A stretch of 64,000 nt of DNA from Nocardia huaxiensis (GTDB lineage: Bacteria > Actinomycetota > Actinomycetes > Mycobacteriales > Mycobacteriaceae). The stretch is from assembly GCF_013744875.1 (NCBI RefSeq), contig NZ_CP059399.1, positions 2,976,001 through 3,040,000 on the forward strand. Reading direction: 5' to 3'. This document shows, piece by piece, positions 63,357-64,000 of this stretch. The translations under genes were made by a program, and so were the position numbers. The stretch's first letter is position 1. Every line of letters begins with the position of its first letter. The notes under the pieces were generated by a model. That model was not told the DNA's origin. It made no database searches and worked only from the letters and a program-made list of their open reading frames with translations.

Positions 63357-64000
63357 TCAGAGGCGTGTGGCGGTGTGGACGAGGTCGGCTACGGCCGTGG
63401 ATCTGCTGTGGGGTGGCCAGGCGATGACGGTGGTGACGAGTGGTGCGTCGGGTACGGGAACGACGGCGTGATCGTCGCGCAGCTGGGTTCGCAGCGACTC
63501 GGGCACGACCGCGCAGGCCAGGCCGAGGGCGATCAGTTGGAGGAGCTGGGTGTGGTCGCGCACCTGCGGGCCAGGGCCGTCCGGGTAGCTGCCATCCCGT
63601 GCGGGCCAGCGCGGGAGGGGGAGGTTCGTACGGGTGGAGACCTCGGCGGAGGAGATGTGGGTGCGGTTGGCGAGGGGATGGCCTGCGGGCAGGACCACGA
63701 CCTGTGGTTCGGTGTACAGGTCCTCGGTGTCGAATCCGGCTGTGGTGTCGTAGGGGCGGTGCAGCAGGGCGACGTCGGCTCGCCCGGTGCGCAGCAGGCC
63801 CTCCGTCCGGCCGGGGCCGCACAGCATCACCTCGACCGTCACGGCGCCCGGTTCGGCGGCGTAGGCGTGCAGCAGCTTCGACAACAGCTCGGTGGATGCT
63901 CCGGCCTTGGCGGCCAGCACGATTCCGGGCCGGTCGGCCGCGGCGCGGCGGGTTCGCCGTTCTGCGGCTTCGACCGCTTCGAGGGCGAGCCGAGCCTCCT
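63357..64000 (-). CDS. LysR-family regulator, effector domain (start outside window)
   Basis: The frame continues to the window edge, so the N-terminus and DNA-binding domain are beyond it. What is seen is the periplasmic-binding-like effector domain: LLSKLLHAYAAEPGAVTVEVMLCGPGRTEGLLRTGRADVALLHRPYDTTAGFDTEDLYTEPQVVVLPAGHPLA, typical of LysR proteins, followed by the second half. It would bind a small coinducer. Target genes are probably beyond the window edge. Confidence 0.85.
   Translation of the reverse strand, partial: EARLALEAVEAAERRTRRAAADRPGIVLAAKAGASTELLSKLLHAYAAEPGAVTVEVMLCGPGRTEGLLRTGRADVALLHRPYDTTAGFDTEDLYTEPQVVVLPAGHPLANRTHISSAEVSTRTNLPLPRWPARDGSYPDGPGPQVRDHTQLLQLIALGLACAVVPESLRTQLRDDHAVVPVPDAPLVTTVIAWPPHSRSTAVADLVHTATRL

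Overview
The window reads as a mycolic-acid-containing actinobacterium, most likely Nocardia or a close Rhodococcus-type relative. It is GC-rich throughout and carries an Ag85-type mycolyltransferase, an LpqH-type lipoprotein, KshA/HsaA steroid-oxygenase homologues, an EthA-type monooxygenase, a DUF222/HNH '13E12' protein, a RafH-type hibernation factor and a DosS-type sensor. I support about 56 protein genes, one tRNA-Ala, several hairpin terminators and many operator-like palindromes. No rRNA, CRISPR array, IS element or phage block was seen. Family calls come from reading motifs, not from a database search.

Layout. 0-8.7 kb: 3' end of a SigK-like sigma factor, a DHA2 exporter, MscL and a BCCT osmolyte importer, two helical LEA-like proteins, a sugar-lactone oxidase, and a TetR/DHA2 exporter pair sharing two operators. 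8.8-15 kb: secreted lipase, CrcB-DUF190-CrcB fluoride exporter genes running into phosphoglucomutase, an MFS carrier and a membrane-anchored DsbA-like protein. 15.2-20.8 kb: DUF222/HNH protein with a degenerate active site, tRNA-Ala(GGC), VapBC, PadR and SnoaL-like gene, SGNH hydrolase, TetR. 20.8-30.5 kb: secreted lipase, then a block holding a small membrane protein, a DosS-like sensor without its ATPase domain, RafH, an EthA-like monooxygenase, an AurF-like diiron oxygenase, KshA-like and HsaA-like oxygenases. Four DosR-like boxes and one KstR-like site lie in this block, suggesting joint hypoxia and steroid control. 30.5-36.3 kb: cytochrome oxidase subunit I with a coupled 61-residue membrane protein, and a four-gene overlapping ABC importer for compatible solutes. 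36.4-49.8 kb: PknB-type kinase, a TPR protein, M3 peptidase, TetR/VOC pair with twin perfect operators, mycolyltransferase, beta-phosphoglucomutase plus GH65 phosphorylase, MFS, a duplicated-domain membrane protein, LpqH-like lipoprotein.

49.97-55.41 kb: two unrecognised proteins, a TPR protein and a CHAT caspase-like protease in one directional array. This is the best candidate for a little-described system, perhaps a self-killing or conflict module. 55.4-64 kb: MFS carrier, cyclase-family hydrolase, two small proteins, two overlapping acyl-CoA synthetase genes with a divergent GAF-LuxR regulator, a VOC protein and a partial LysR regulator.

Recurring themes are osmotic balance (MscL, BCCT, OpuC-type ABC), hypoxia or dormancy (RafH, DosS-like, DosR-like boxes, CtaD) and lipid or steroid use (lipases, KshA/HsaA, acyl-CoA synthetases, mycolyltransferase).
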